A stretch of 64,000 bases of DNA from Eonycteris spelaea. Taxonomy: Eukaryota; Chordata; Mammalia; Chiroptera; Pteropodidae. The stretch is from the NCBI GenBank assembly GCA_003508835.1, contig PUFA01000105.1:4712001-4776000 (forward strand), given 5' to 3'. A program made the translations under genes and the position numbers. Under the pieces are notes generated by a model, which saw nothing but the letters and a program-made list of their open reading frames with translations, was not told the origin of the DNA and made no database searches. Shown here in pieces: positions 25,206 to 36,655 of the stretch (positions within the stretch are counted from its first letter, which is position 1; each line of letters opens with the position of its first letter).

Positions 25206-26303
25206 AACACACAGTGGAGAAAGGAAAGCCTCTTCAATAAATGGTGCTGGGAAAACTGGAAAGCCACCTGCAAAAGAATGAAACCAGACTGTTGTCTGTC
25301 ACCACACACCAAAATGAACTCAAAATGGACTAAGGGCCTGAATGTAAGACCTGAAACAATAAATTGCATAGAAGAAAACATAGGATCTAAATTCATGACC
25401 CTGGACTTAAAGCAGATTTTATGAATTTGCCTCAAAGGAAAGGGAAGTAAAAGCAAAAATAAATGAATAGGACAATATCACACAAAAAAAGCTTCTGCAC
25501 AGCAAAGAAACCGTCAGCAAGCTAAAGAAATGACCACACCGAATAGAAAAACATATTTGCAAGCAGTGGTTCCAATAAAGGCCTAATATCCAAAATATAC
25601 AAAGAACTCAAACGACTTAATAACAACAAAAAAAACAAATGATCCAATCAAAAAATGGGCAGAGGACCTGAACAGACATTTCTCCCTAGACGACATACAC
25701 ATGGCCAATAATATATAAAAAGATGCTCAACATCACTAGCTGTTAGGGAAATGCAAATTAAAACCACAATGAGATAGCATCTCACACCTGTTAGAATAGC
25801 TATAATCAACAGGACAAGTAATAAAAATGCTGGAGAGGATGCAGAGAAAAGGAACCCTATTACACTGCTGGTGGGACTGCAAATTGGTACAGCCACTATG
25901 GAAAACAGTATGGAGGTTCCTCAATAATCTAAAAATCGATCTACTATATGATCCACCAATCCCTCTACTGGATATTTACCCCAAAGACTTGAAAATCCAT
26001 ATCCGAAAAATATACTTGCACACTGATGTTCATAGCAGCATTATTCACAGTGGCCAGGACATGGAAGCAACCAGAGTGTCCTACAATAGATGATTGACTA
26101 AAGAAGCTGTAGTGCATATACAACGGAATATTACTCAGCCATAAGAAGAGATGAAATACTGCCATTCTTGACAACATGGATGCACCTTGAGAAGATCATG
26201 CTAAGCAAAATAAGACAGACAGAAAAAGTCGAAAATCACATGATATCACTTATATGTGAGCTATACACCTAAAAGCAACAAATGAACAAGATAAACAGAC
26301 GAA
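25206..26303 (+). mobile_element. Inverted ORF2 segment of the second 5'-inverted L1
   Basis: Sense L1 ORF2 starts abruptly at 25206 (ACACACAGTGGAGAAAGGAA) and runs through the C-terminal part of ORF2: ATGGGCAGAGGACCTGAACA (25656), ATGCAGAGAAAAGGAACCC (25839), GCCATAAGAAGAGATGAAAT and the ATGGATGCACCTTGAGAAGA block (26176). It ends about 26303, shortly past the ORF2 stop region. An 88-codon frame (25827-26093) is a leftover of ORF2. The outer end falls about 20 bases short of where the antisense 3' segment begins in L1 order, consistent with twin priming plus a small loss. No convincing target-site duplication was found. Confidence 0.85.
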
Positions 26304-27417
26304 CATTCTATATTCTGTGCTGCCTACAAGTCAACAAAAAATCCTCTCGTTTCGATCATCTGAATTTTTGTTTCTAGAATCCCAACATCTATTTTAAAGG
26401 TGCCAAAGTAGGAAGAAAATTGAATTAAATTTCTTTTAAGAAATTTAGTATGAGTCTTCTAGGAGTCAATTTTAGAATGGAAGTAAATAATAATTGTGGA
26501 GAACCTATTTTACATGTCATAAAGAGTAAAATGAGACCAAGGAAGAATATCGAAACAAATAAGTAAAGATGAAATTGTTTCAGATATGGGTGAATTGAAA
26601 CCAGCTTTATTAAACTTATAAACAGAGCCTAGTTTCATTCAACAATTTACATGGTGTTTCAAATATTTCAACTAAAAATATTTTTTAGCTGTAATGTATT
26701 TTTTATTATGCAGATGTTTGGACACAGATATGGGATCTCTTAAGTATTGAAAAAGAAATTAAAATATGCCTACACACATTTTTGGGAGTTTTTCATTCTT
26801 AAATAGTGGAAAGTCAAAAAAAATAATTTTCTAAAAAATTTATCCTATAACATAAATTGCTCTATGGGCATCCATAGAGAAACCATTATTTGCAAATGCC
26901 TCTGATTCATGCTTTCATTCAACACAATGTCTTCTATTAATTTCTGTGCACTATGTACCCTGATTTAGTTACTGATTTAATGAAATGTTTTATTTTCAGC
27001 ATAAAAAAATACATACATAATATATTAAAGGATCATTTCTCTCTACTCTTTCAAAAAATGTAGGCTTTAAAGTGAATACTTTACTCATTTTTGTTGTCAC
27101 CAGCTCAAATAAGTTTATTTTCCTATTCAAATGTTAGCACATGGAATACGCAGGCCTATACCTGTAGGCTCAATATTGAGGCAGAAAAAGAGTGGTATTC
27201 TCCTGAGCTATTATCAGAAAAAGGAGAGTTATTTTCAGAGTACTCAGAATAATAATCTACCCCTATAATAAAGATAATTTTATTTTAGGGGAATTTATTT
27301 TTTGGCAGTGGTTTCGTAGAGCTATAGGATAGCTTTATTTTCTCTTTGGCTTCAACTACAGTTGTTTCCTTTTTCCCCTTAAGGATTCCTTAGATGTCTT
27401 GTTTCTAATATTTCCAG
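26304..27417. other. Unannotated AT-rich DNA
   Basis: No gene or repeat is recognised apart from short A and T runs. Confidence 0.5.
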
Positions 27418-27420
27418 CAG

Positions 27421-27493
27421 TTTGGGTCCTGTGTGGTACTGCAACACTATGGCACTGACGATAACTACAAGTTTTCTCACCTTGGAATGGCAG
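27421..27493 (+). other. Candidate exon, unidentified
   Basis: A 73-base segment of higher GC than its flanks lies between splice-like signals. Upstream is a pyrimidine-rich stretch ending TTTCCAGCAG at 27420 (with an alternative AG at 27417). Downstream is a near-consensus donor, CAG|GTAAGT, at 27491-27499. Two of the three frames are open across it. One reads FGSC then VVLQHYGTDDNYKFSH. I do not recognise the protein, and a noncoding RNA exon or chance are equally possible. No partner exon is evident nearby. The candidate at 58113 does not join to it in an open frame. Confidence 0.25.
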
Positions 27494-27499
27494 GTAAGT

Positions 27500-28544
27500 C
27501 TGAATATACATTCCCGTTCTAACGAATCTACAATTATGTTTCTGTTCCGCCTGTTTGCCTTTCCTCAGCTGCCATGATATATCTGGCTGGGAATTTTCCC
27601 TTGCTTTTTATTAACTCTCTTGGAAAAAGAAAAGAAATAAAAAATCCACAGGGTATGAAAAGAGCCTTTTGATAAATGCAAAGTTCTGACATAAATTTTC
27701 GAATACATATACATCATGATGAAATTGAATATTCCATGTATACGACATAAATCAACTACATTTATTTTAATATTCTAACTTATTTTAGAGAGAGATTTTA
27801 GTAAATATGCAATTGTTGACTGCAAATAATAAAACCGATTAACATAAGGTACATTAAACATCTCGTTTTTTTTTTTTTTTATCACATCTCACATTCAAAG
27901 CTTTCCTAGTTTAAACAGATTCTGTGTTTTCCTTGTTCTATTTTCCACTGAGTATATTTTAATTTTCTGATTTCAACAGAATACAGAGTTTCATAAAGTT
28001 GCTAATGTTCTTGGAGGAGCATGCAAAAAATAAATAGATACGTACATTTAATGTGTTTACAATTTAAATTAAAAAATAGAAGGAAGGCATTCATTTATTA
28101 GACTATCTTCTGAAGATTAGAAAAACGTCTGTCACCTGTAAACTGAAACGAGCCTGTGACCTCCATGCTGGTCATCTGCAATGTGCAGCTGGGAGTGTAA
28201 TTTGCTCAGATTCCCACCTCGTCCTTGGGTTGTGGAGTGTCAACAACATACCCCGGATTTCGGTCAATTCTTGGAGTCTAATATTTTCAGTGCTGCCTCA
28301 GCCTCTAAAACATTAATGACTGAAGAAACACAGCCAGACAAAGAATATTTTAGTGCACTAGATGTCCTTAATAATTTGGTAGCTGTGGTATAGTGTACAT
28401 TGAATGACTGACTGTCTTCTAGATCTCTGGTCAGTGAAATACCCTTTCCAGTGCGAAAGGAAAAATAAGAATTGGTTCTAGAGTTTGGCCTACCTAAGCC
28501 ACTTCTAGTGGCTTTTCCATACAAAAGGCCTGTCTTGGCTCACG
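27500..28544. other. Unannotated DNA
   Basis: No gene is recognised. A T16-17 run lies at about 27865-27880. The part from about 28150 is less AT-rich and could include the upstream edge of the L1 5'UTR that follows, whose start I cannot fix. Confidence 0.45.
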
Positions 28545-30125
28545 CTGTGAACTTTCCTCAAATCTCTCAAGGGTTTACAAACCCCAAACAGGTATCATCT
28601 GGCCTCAGTGTACCCCGTGCCCCTTGCTAAGTAGTCCCAAGCCCAGCACTTGTGGCAGCCAGCAGAAGGTGGCAGCTTAGCCACACACCTGCACATCTCT
28701 TTGTAGCTCACACCAAGTGGCTGGCTCCAGGCAGGACACAGGCAGCAGCTGACCGTGGCCTGCACCGGAGGCACCCCCCACCCCTCCTAAAGGGCCCCAG
28801 AACGATCATGCCCCGTAGCCAGCTTCAGACGACACCGGGGCACTACTCAAGCACTTTCACAAGCGACACATCTAATGGGCAGACATCGCAGGCCCTAGAG
28901 CTCCACGAAAGCGAATCCTGTTCCATAGGGATCAGCCCCGAACAGCAGCTCCTCTGCTGGAGTCACGGCCAATCCTCATGACTGATTGGCCTAAAGGTCA
29001 ACCCCTCCCACTGAAAAGCCAACGGCAATTAAGGCTCAGCTACAACAAGGGGGCACATGAACACCCACAAAAGGGACATATCTGGAGTATCTGACCAAGG
29101 ACACTGCATCACTGGACCCCACATAACACCTACTACATAAGGACAGTCTAGGAAGACCAGTAGACAGCAGCGCTATCTGGTACATAGAAACAAACAGGGA
29201 GGCAGCCAAAATGAGGGGATGCAGAAACACGTTACAAATGAAAGATCGGAACCAAACTCCAAAAAAAAAAAAGAAAAAAAAAAAACTAAACAAAACAGAG
29301 GCAAGCAATCAAAAGACAAAAGTCGGCTGAATGGATAAGAAAACAAGACCTTTACAAATGCTTCCTATAAGAGACTCATTTCAGACCAAAAGATACACAC
29401 AGACTGCACATAAAGGGATGGAAAGAGAGATTTCATGAAAATGGAAACAAAGAAATAAAAAGCTAGGATAGCGATACTCAAAACCGACTTTAAAGCAAAA
29501 TCCATAACTAGAGACAAAGGATCACCTAGTGATTCCTCTCTGAGTATTTATCCGAAGAAGCCCAAAACGCTCATTTGAAAAGACATGTGCATCCATGTTT
29601 CATTGCAGTGTTATGCATAATAGCCAAGCTGCAGACAACTTAAGTGTCTGTCAATAGATGAATCGACAAGGAAGTGGTACATAGGTACAAAAAAGAATGA
29701 AAATAAAAAAGAATGAAATCTTGCCATCTGCAAACCACATGGATGAACCTAGAGGTATTGTACTGAGCAAAATAAGTCAAAGAGACAAATACTATATCAT
29801 TTCACTTACATGTGAGGTCTAAAGAACAAAATATACAAACAAAAGAGAACATTTTGCTGATTGCCAGATGGTAAGGTATTGAGGTTGGATGAAGGGGGAA
29901 AAGACATTAAGAGGTACAAATCGGCAGTTATAAAATAGCCACAGGAATGTAAAATATAGCATAAGGAATATAATCAAAAATATTGTAATGACTATTATCA
30001 GTGTCAGACGGGTACTACATTTATCTGGGTGACCACTTCTTAAGTTATATAAATGTCTAATCACTATGTTGTACGCATGAAACTAATATAATATTGTACA
30101 ACTGCATTAAAAAATATTTTAAAAA
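28545..30125 (+). mobile_element. L1 LINE with 5'UTR and 3'UTR but internally deleted
   Basis: The element starts with a GC-rich laurasiatherian-type L1 5'UTR (about 28545-29180, with CCTGCACCGGAGGCACC, then ATTGGCCTAAAGGTCAACCC and CATATCTGGAGTATCTGACC). It reaches the start of the ORF1 region (GCAGCCAAAATGAGGGG at 29203). Near 29310 it jumps to the middle of ORF2 (GGATAAGAAAACAAGACC). Near 29525 it jumps again to the end of ORF2 (TATTTATCCGAAGAAGCCC). The 3'UTR is near complete (AAATGTCTAATCACTATG, then TGAAACTAATATAATATTG) with an A-rich end at about 30105-30125. About 4-5 kb of coding sequence is missing, so it cannot be autonomous. The 109-codon frame at 28652-28981 lies within the 5'UTR. 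Confidence 0.8.
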
Positions 30126-31189
30126 TTCATTGATTTCAAAAGTGTTTAATGAACATCTGGTAAGGATACTACTTTACTATATCCCAAGCATTCAGCAGAG
30201 AGAATAGACTAGAATGATTAATTTTCTTTCCTCATACAATTTTATTTTTTTGTTACAAATATTGTGAAGAGGCAAGAGTTGGCATTACTTAATAAACTAT
30301 CCATTGACTTGGCTTTCTGTTTAAAACAATTTTGTTATTATATTTCACTTTTCAAAGTCTAATCTGAATTCTTTGACATGGAGAATCTGAAGTATGTCCT
30401 GGTAGAACCTTATCTCCCTACATTCTCCATCACCCCCCTCTCTTCTTTTGATAGAAAGAGGCCGAGAGGATGTGTTTTGGTGCACTATACCAACTTCCAC
30501 CAATACAGCTATTCAAAGATACGTTTTCTCACCTAAAAATAAGTTTTTTCGTTTTTTCATTCTTAAGTATCACTTAATCCTCTTCTCCATTTCTGTATAT
30601 CATAATATTAAGGTTTTGCTGGTTGGGTCTCTCTGCGGAGGCTACAAAAAATGCAGGGATTACGGTTTTTACCTCACTTATGTTCGTACATATAAGTGTA
30701 ATACATATCAGTATGTACGGATATAAATACAGTATGTAATCCAATATATGTCACTAAAGAGAACACATTAATTCGAGAAATACAAATGTTTGGCATTATT
30801 TCCAAATTTAAATAGTAAAAATAAAAATTACAGAAAGAGTTGCATACCCTAAATGTGTCATGTGAAACAACAAACATATTCAAAACTATGAAATAATATC
30901 CAATTTCTCTGGTCATGTCATATCACATTAGACCCATTTACAATGGCAATATGGTTTTTTTTTTTAATTTCTTTTTAAAAATATACTGTACAAACTTGCC
31001 AGAGCAAATTTGTTTTGTGAGGAGAAAAAGCAAGTTTCTTTGGATATATTTAGCTTTCTCATCTCTTCATGTCTCTTTTTGTTAGTACTTCCAGGCCAAA
31101 AATGTTCTTCTTGTGATTTAGAATCTATATTATAGAAGGAAGACTTTATAGAAGCTGCCCATTACTGCTGTTGAGAGCTGCTATTAATA
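30126..31189. other. Unannotated AT-rich DNA
   Basis: No gene or confident repeat. T and A runs occur near 30955. The short frames at 30448-30726 and 30674-30916 overlap on opposite strands and have no recognisable domain. Confidence 0.5.
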
Positions 31190-31420
31190 ATTTCTATAAT
31201 ATTTTCCCCGACTTGTTTTATTGGAATATTATCTCTCTTTTCTCTGTTGATGTTTTTAAGATTTTCTGTTAATCTTCAGCATCTTACATAGTTTGTAATA
31301 TGTATGGATATAATTTGGTTTTATACCCTGTTTGAAAAATGTTCTGTCTCTTTGGGTTCATATATTTTATCAATTTCCAATCATTAACTCTTTAAAGGTT
31401 GACAGCTCGCAATTTTTGTT
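31190..31420 (-). mobile_element. L1M/HAL1-like fragment in antisense
   Basis: TGATGTTTTTAAGATTTTC (about 31249), followed by GGGTTCATATATTTTATCAA (31355) and a diverged CATTAACTCTTTAAA block, matches in order the antisense of an ancient L1M/HAL1-type ORF1-side region. The same kind of sequence occurs at 63405-64000. It is diverged, with approximate edges. Confidence 0.45.
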
Positions 31421-31479
31421 TTCCAATTTATTTTCCTGGAAATCCTTCGACATTCCTCTTATCATAATCTTTACCAATG

Positions 31480-32650
31480 AACTGGGAGAAGTTTGATGAA
31501 GTTTAAAAAATAAGTGACATTAAAGAAATGCTAATAGACATTACCCAAACCAAAACACAAGAGAAAATAAAGTGGAAAATAAAATAATAATACATATTGT
31601 TGCCGGGCAATATTAAATGGTCTAACATACACGCACAACTGAAATTTCAGAAGAAATAGAAAAATAATCAGGCGAAAAATATCAGAAGACATGATAGTTA
31701 AGATTCCTACAAAATTGTGAAAGATAGCTAAACATGTCCAAGAAGCTCAGAGGAAAACAAACAGACTATTAAAAGAAAAGCAAGGAAAAAATTAAAATCT
31801 GTTAAACACATCATTTTCAACACCAGAAAAATAATAATAATAAACTAGAGATTGAAACTATCTTGAAGGTAGCCAGAGGGAAAAAGACTCATTACATATG
31901 GAGAGACAGATAAGATCACAGCAGTCTTCTTGTTAAATAAGCATGTAAGTGAAAGAGAGTGGACTGAAACATTACGTGTTGAAAGAAAAAAATAAAATCT
32001 ACTAATCTAGATTTTTTAATTCACATATTCATATTTCATTTCCTTTTCATCATTCAAAATGAAAGGAGAAAAACAGGCTTTTTCAGAATAAGTAAAATAA
32101 GGAAGGTTCATTACCAGCAGACCTGCACTGAACTATAAGAAAATTAATGAAATTTCTTCAGGCAAAAAGAGTATTATAAACTTATATCATATTAATATAA
32201 TATGGTAGAAACCTCATCTACACAAGCAATGAAAAGCAGTGTAAATGGTGAAAAATCAAGGCAGAAATACAGGTATATTTTTAGTTTTTACTCTCTCTAA
32301 AAATTAATTGACAGCAAAACCAAAAATAGTAGTGATGGAGTAGTGCTTTACAGATGACATAAAAGTGAAATGTGTATCAGTAATACCAAAAAGGCTGTAG
32401 GCAGAAGTGTGAGTTTGCTATCGTATTCTTCTTATACTATATGTGAAGATATACAATTATTTTAAAGTAGACTGTGATTAATTAAAGATATATATTGCAC
32501 ATCCTAAGGAAACAACTAATTTTATTTTAGTGTATAAATAATAAGCCAATAGCGAAGAAGAAATGTGATGATAAAAATACTTAATACACCACAATGTATC
32601 ACTTGTATGAGACAAATAATGATACTCACAATATCTGTGATATCTCTTAT
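31480..32650 (+). mobile_element. L1M/HAL1-like ancient LINE, sense
   Basis: A diverged sense copy of the same ancient family. Markers are GTAGCCAGAGGGAAAAAGAC (31868), a gap, then TTACCAGCAGACCTGCACTG (32111) and AAATTTCTTCAGGCAAAAAG (32150). The tail region contains TATACAATTATTTTAAAGTAGAC. It is non-coding now. It lies directly after the antisense fragment, so the two may be parts of one inverted insertion or independent copies. Confidence 0.6.
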
Positions 32651-32748
32651 GTCTGCTAACTCAAAGGAATTAAGGAATATTTTTTTTAAAAGGTAAATTT
32701 ATTACAGCCACATTGTCACTAAAAAGTATCCTCAATTTTTCCTTAAAT

Positions 32749-32828
32749 TATTTATTTATTTATCGATCGATCTACCCATCTATTTATTTATTTATTTATC
32801 TATTTATCTATTTATTTATTTATTTATT
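32749..32828. repeat. Tetranucleotide (TTTA/TCTA)n microsatellite
   Basis: Imperfect TTTA units with TCTA and CGAT variants run for about 80 bases. ATCGATCGAT at 32762-32771 is a short palindrome inside it. Confidence 0.9.
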
Positions 32829-32869
32829 GTGAGAAAGAATCTAAGTCTAAGCAGACTACTGTGTCCCCA

Positions 32870-33190
32870 GAGCTTGCTGAACTTCTTTTCGGTTTACGAA
32901 TCCAAGCGCCTACACCAATGATGTCTAGTCACCTTCAGTGTATTCCCCGGCATTGACTGATGATAAATCGCTATCATTGCGCCTTTTGTTATTTATATAA
33001 TGGGATTAGATTGAGCTATTTCTCCCAGTGGAAACTCTAATTGTGATGCAGTTTTCTTTTCTCCCGGAAATGAGCTGAAGGAGCTCTGTTTTTTCCCCTT
33101 AATTAAAGAATTCAGGCTGCCTGCCTTTATCACACAGTCATTGAAGTTGGGCATTCGCATGTCTGTGGCTGTCAGATCCTAACACACAAA
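32870..33190. promoter_or_regulatory. Candidate conserved noncoding regulatory element
   Basis: The segment lacks any repeat signature and stays at moderate GC within AT-rich surroundings. It carries dense motif-like blocks: GATGATAAATCGCTATCATT (32961), GGGATTAGATT (33002), a TCTCCCGGAAATG block with an ETS-like CCGGAA (33060) and CTTAATTAAAG, a homeodomain-type palindrome, at about 33099. This texture is typical of vertebrate developmental enhancers, but only cross-species alignment could show conservation. It is inference from composition and motifs only. Confidence 0.25.
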
Positions 33191-34019
33191 AAGCAATCAT
33201 CTGTTGTTTATCATGCAAGAAATCTTCATTTAGTACACATTAGCACTTATATAATAATGTTTTCTCTTATTCTATTCATTCTGCAAATGTAATAAAAATT
33301 GCCACTGTATGTTATAATATTTGGGAAACACTAATTATTTTTATTTTTTTTAATAAACCAAATACAACCTAAGAATATAATATCAAGTTCTATTTATGCC
33401 AGATCTTTCTTTTAACTTTTATAAAATGATGTTTGGCCTGATATTTGTTCTGATCACTGGATTTTTATGTCAATATAAATTTCAAAGTTGTCTGAAGTCG
33501 GTGAAATGAAATGGAGGAAGGAACGATTCCTTTAAGGAGAGAATAAGCCCAAATAATTTCTAGGCTAGGATATTAATGATAGGATAAACTTATAGCTAAC
33601 TAAAGAAATAAAAGCAAGTCTAAATAATTTATCAAATACATTTTACATTTGCTTTTAAATGAATATTTTCTACAGTTCCTTATGAAGTTAAATGTTTGAA
33701 AAGTTTACTATGTTTTTTTAAAATTTTACGACCATTCCAGTTACTTTCTTTTAGAATTGCCCTATACTCAAGACCTGTAACAATCTAGTGATCATATATA
33801 TATATATATAAGATGCACACATGAATGTGTACATATACACTATATAATTTATATATGATAGATAAATGTATGTTATATGTTAACATATTCTACATATAAT
33901 ACATATACATATTGATTTTACATATGTCCAGTTATGGACATTTTTAGCATTTACTAGGCGATAGATCAAGTTTTACTTAAATTAGTTATCACAAAAATAC
34001 CTATGTAGTATTTCTGCTT
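33191..34019. other. Unannotated AT-rich DNA with a short (TA)n tract
   Basis: No gene is seen. A pure TA run at 33794-33810 is followed by an imperfect TA/TACATA-rich stretch to about 33930. Confidence 0.55.
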
Positions 34020-34029
34020 GTCTTGTATG

Positions 34030-35062
34030 CATTATCGTTCCCCACAGATCTGCTTTCTCTACGTGTTCGCCCTGGATCACCTCATATGGACAATTTTTTG
34101 ATTAGCACATATCAACCGAAACTCTCAGTAACTCCAAATCTACGTCTGAGTCTGTGCTTTGGGCCAAAGTTCATCTGGTTTCTCCACTGTGTCTCGTTAA
34201 AAGTTAAAATAAGCATGCTTGACCCCGAAGACAATCTTTCTCTTTAAAGGTCCACTCTCCCAGTTATTTGCATGTTTGCGAATTGCCCTGTTTCTGCAAT
34301 CAACGGAGCTAGAACCGAAAACCTCAGTTCTTCCTTTTCTCACTTGCCTGATCCTCTAGGAGAATCTGTGAATTCTAACCGCATTAACTTTTGCGTTCCT
34401 TGTCTTCTCTCCTTCCCACCGCCCCAGTTATGTGATTCTCCTCTTTCTGCCTTAATACCCAGATTCGATTCCCAACCGCACTTCTTTTTTTATTTTCACG
34501 AACTTTCAATCTTCGTCCTCCACATGCTAGACAAATAATTTCTCTAAATTTCAAATAAATATGCTTTCATATTTCAATAGATGCACATTGTCGTGTATTT
34601 TCAATGCTTAGCTTAGAACATAAACTGTTTATAATTTGGCTGGTGCCTTCTCTCCATTCCTCATGTCTCATCGTCAAACCTTACCTCTTCTTCTTTTCTC
34701 TCTCTTCGTTCTGGAAGAATGTCCCATGTCATCTTATGCTTCTCTAACATTACATAGGATTGTTCCTCTACCTGGAACATACTTCGACCCTTTTTCAACC
34801 AACTGCTTCCAATCCAGCCACGCAAAGCGCTTCTCCGACAACTCACCTCGATCCACTCTGAAGGCAGAGCCTCTTGCTTTCTCAAACACACGTTACACGG
34901 TGTGCACGTTTGTCACCCTGCACTCCTTACATAGTCTTGCAGTCACTGACACGCTTGTCTCTTTTTCCTTCTGAGATATAATATTCTTAAGTCAGGACTT
35001 ATCTTCCTTAACTTTGTATCACCTTAGCATCTAGCATAGTGCCTGGCAGATAAGAGTTTTGT
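34030..35062 (+). mobile_element. L2 LINE, 3' part
   Basis: A CT-rich, moderately GC-rich block in the AT-rich background. The part at 34270-34420 fits the layout of late L2 ORF2 (TTTCTGCAATCAACGG, then AGAACCGAAAACCTCAG). 34640-35062 fits the L2 3' end: TCTACCTGGAACATACTTCG (34767), a diverged TCTCCGACAACTCACCTCG block and the conserved tail CTAGCATAGTGCCTGGCAGA (35032). The open frames here, including the 112-codon one at 34636-34974, come from this element. L2 has been inactive since early mammalian evolution. Confidence 0.6.
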
Positions 35063-35109
35063 TTTTGTTTTGTTTTTTTTTGTTTTGTTTTAAATGGTGC
35101 AGGTTAAAT
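35063..35109. repeat. T-rich (GTTTT)n low-complexity tract
   Basis: Irregular TTTTG units between an L2 tail and a MIR. Confidence 0.7.
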
Positions 35110-35225
35110 ATCATTCTCCCTACTTTTTACATGGAAAAAACAAAACCAAACAGAAAACTGAGTCTCTCAGAAGCTAAGCATGTGGCCAGGGTCACAATGC
35201 AAATGAACCAAAGAACCTAGTTTAA
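35110..35225 (-). mobile_element. MIR SINE fragment
   Basis: TTCTCCCTACTTTTTACATG, AACTGAGTCTCTCAGAAGC and GGCCAGGGTCACAATGCAAA follow the antisense MIR order (CCATTTTACAGATG, AACTGAGGC, CCAAGGTCACACAGC). It is a diverged relic. Confidence 0.6.
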
Positions 35226-36655
35226 ACTTAATTTTCTCTGTGACAATTCCACAAAATCATTATCTGAACACTGTTAAAAACAAAGTATTAAGGTAAAATG
35301 TCCAACTAAAATGAACGTTCTATACTTATGAGAATTTGACTACTTAAAAAGTCATAATATTTAGCTATTATGCCTTTTATATTAAGAAAATGTACACTTA
35401 TCTTTAATAAAGCCATGTGAGTCATGTCTACTGGTTCTTCACTACTATATGATTAATACACAGTCTATAACATTCAGATATTTTTAAACCACTTTTATGG
35501 TTTTTATTTGTTTCTCTTACTGTGTGTAATTTTTTACTCTATCTCATATTGGAAGAAAAACAATATATATTAATATTTATTCCTGTTTTACTCTGACACA
35601 TGATGATGTAGTTGACACTGATATTCCAGGTTGTAAAGAATTATTATGTCGGGGGAAAGAAATTATTTTTGTAAAACATTATAATGATTGAGTGTTAAAA
35701 TTTTCTTTGCAATCATGACAATGATGGCTATTAACTTCTAGTGACTTGTGCACAAATGTTTCGAGGGATAAAAGACATATGTTTTTAAATTCATTAAGCT
35801 CTGTAGTGAAAATGTAGAAAACTAAGACTTATTATCATGTACAATTTTTAGTCAATTTTTCTGTCAACTATAGAATTGGCCTTATAAGCTCTCTTTGTAT
35901 AGGTTCTTTGAAGAATTTTCTGAAACTATATAGGTTATTTTTTAAAACCATACTCTTATTCCTTATTTAAGCATATAATGTTTTATCTTTACCCATTTAG
36001 AAATGTTCCAAAACTATAATCTGGCTGATTTATTGTGTGGTGCTGGTGGCTTAAATATATTCATTATGTACAATTTTTCTTTCAGTAGAGATTTAGCATT
36101 ATGTGTTCATAGTAAATATTCTCTAATTTCATTAATTTTTAAAATACACCATCACCACTGTTTTGATCAACAGATAAAAGAACAGATAAATTATTTTCTG
36201 AGATATTTTAGAAGATTTTGTAAAATTCAGCAGATTTATTTTTATCATTTCACTACATGTGAAACAGGAAATAATTTTATATAGAATATGAATCATATCT
36301 AAGCTAGGAACTATAAAACATAGTTTAAATAAACAGAGCAAACAAAATTCTCTGTATGCCAACTTCAAAGGTAAGTCTAAAGCTGTTTCAAGAGATTTAA
36401 GAAACACATGAACTGCTTTTTTGTTCTGTCAGCTTTGACTGATTAAAATTTTTACTGTCTGGTGAGAATACAAAACAACCTTGGTAGAGAGATTAAATGT
36501 GCAAAGGAGGAAGAGAAATGTGTTAAAACAATAAAGAGGAGCTTAATTTTCACTTTATATGTAATGTTCGGTGAGTGGGGTGGTGGGTGATGGGAATGGG
36601 TAACCTCTAAAGAATGCAAACAGCACCAGAAGATCCTTGACTATATACCCCAATC
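35226..36655. other. Unannotated AT-rich DNA
   Basis: No gene or confident repeat. Two overlapping frames on opposite strands (36003-36284 and 36132-36407) are AT-rich chance frames. A short GT/GGTGG-rich patch occurs at about 36570-36600. Confidence 0.5.

Noticed and set aside
25827..26093. 88-codon plus-strand frame as a gene
   Set aside because: It is residual L1 ORF2 C-terminal coding sequence in the inverted L1 segment.
28652..28981. 109-codon open frame on the plus strand
   Set aside because: It lies within the GC-rich L1 5'UTR and has no domain. GC-rich composition alone keeps it open.
32749..32828. Tetranucleotide array as a possible satellite or binding-site array
   Set aside because: A simple imperfect TTTA/TCTA microsatellite explains it.
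34636..34974. 112-codon open frame on the plus strand
   Set aside because: It falls in the L2 3' end, which is CT-rich and low in stop codons. No protein signature.
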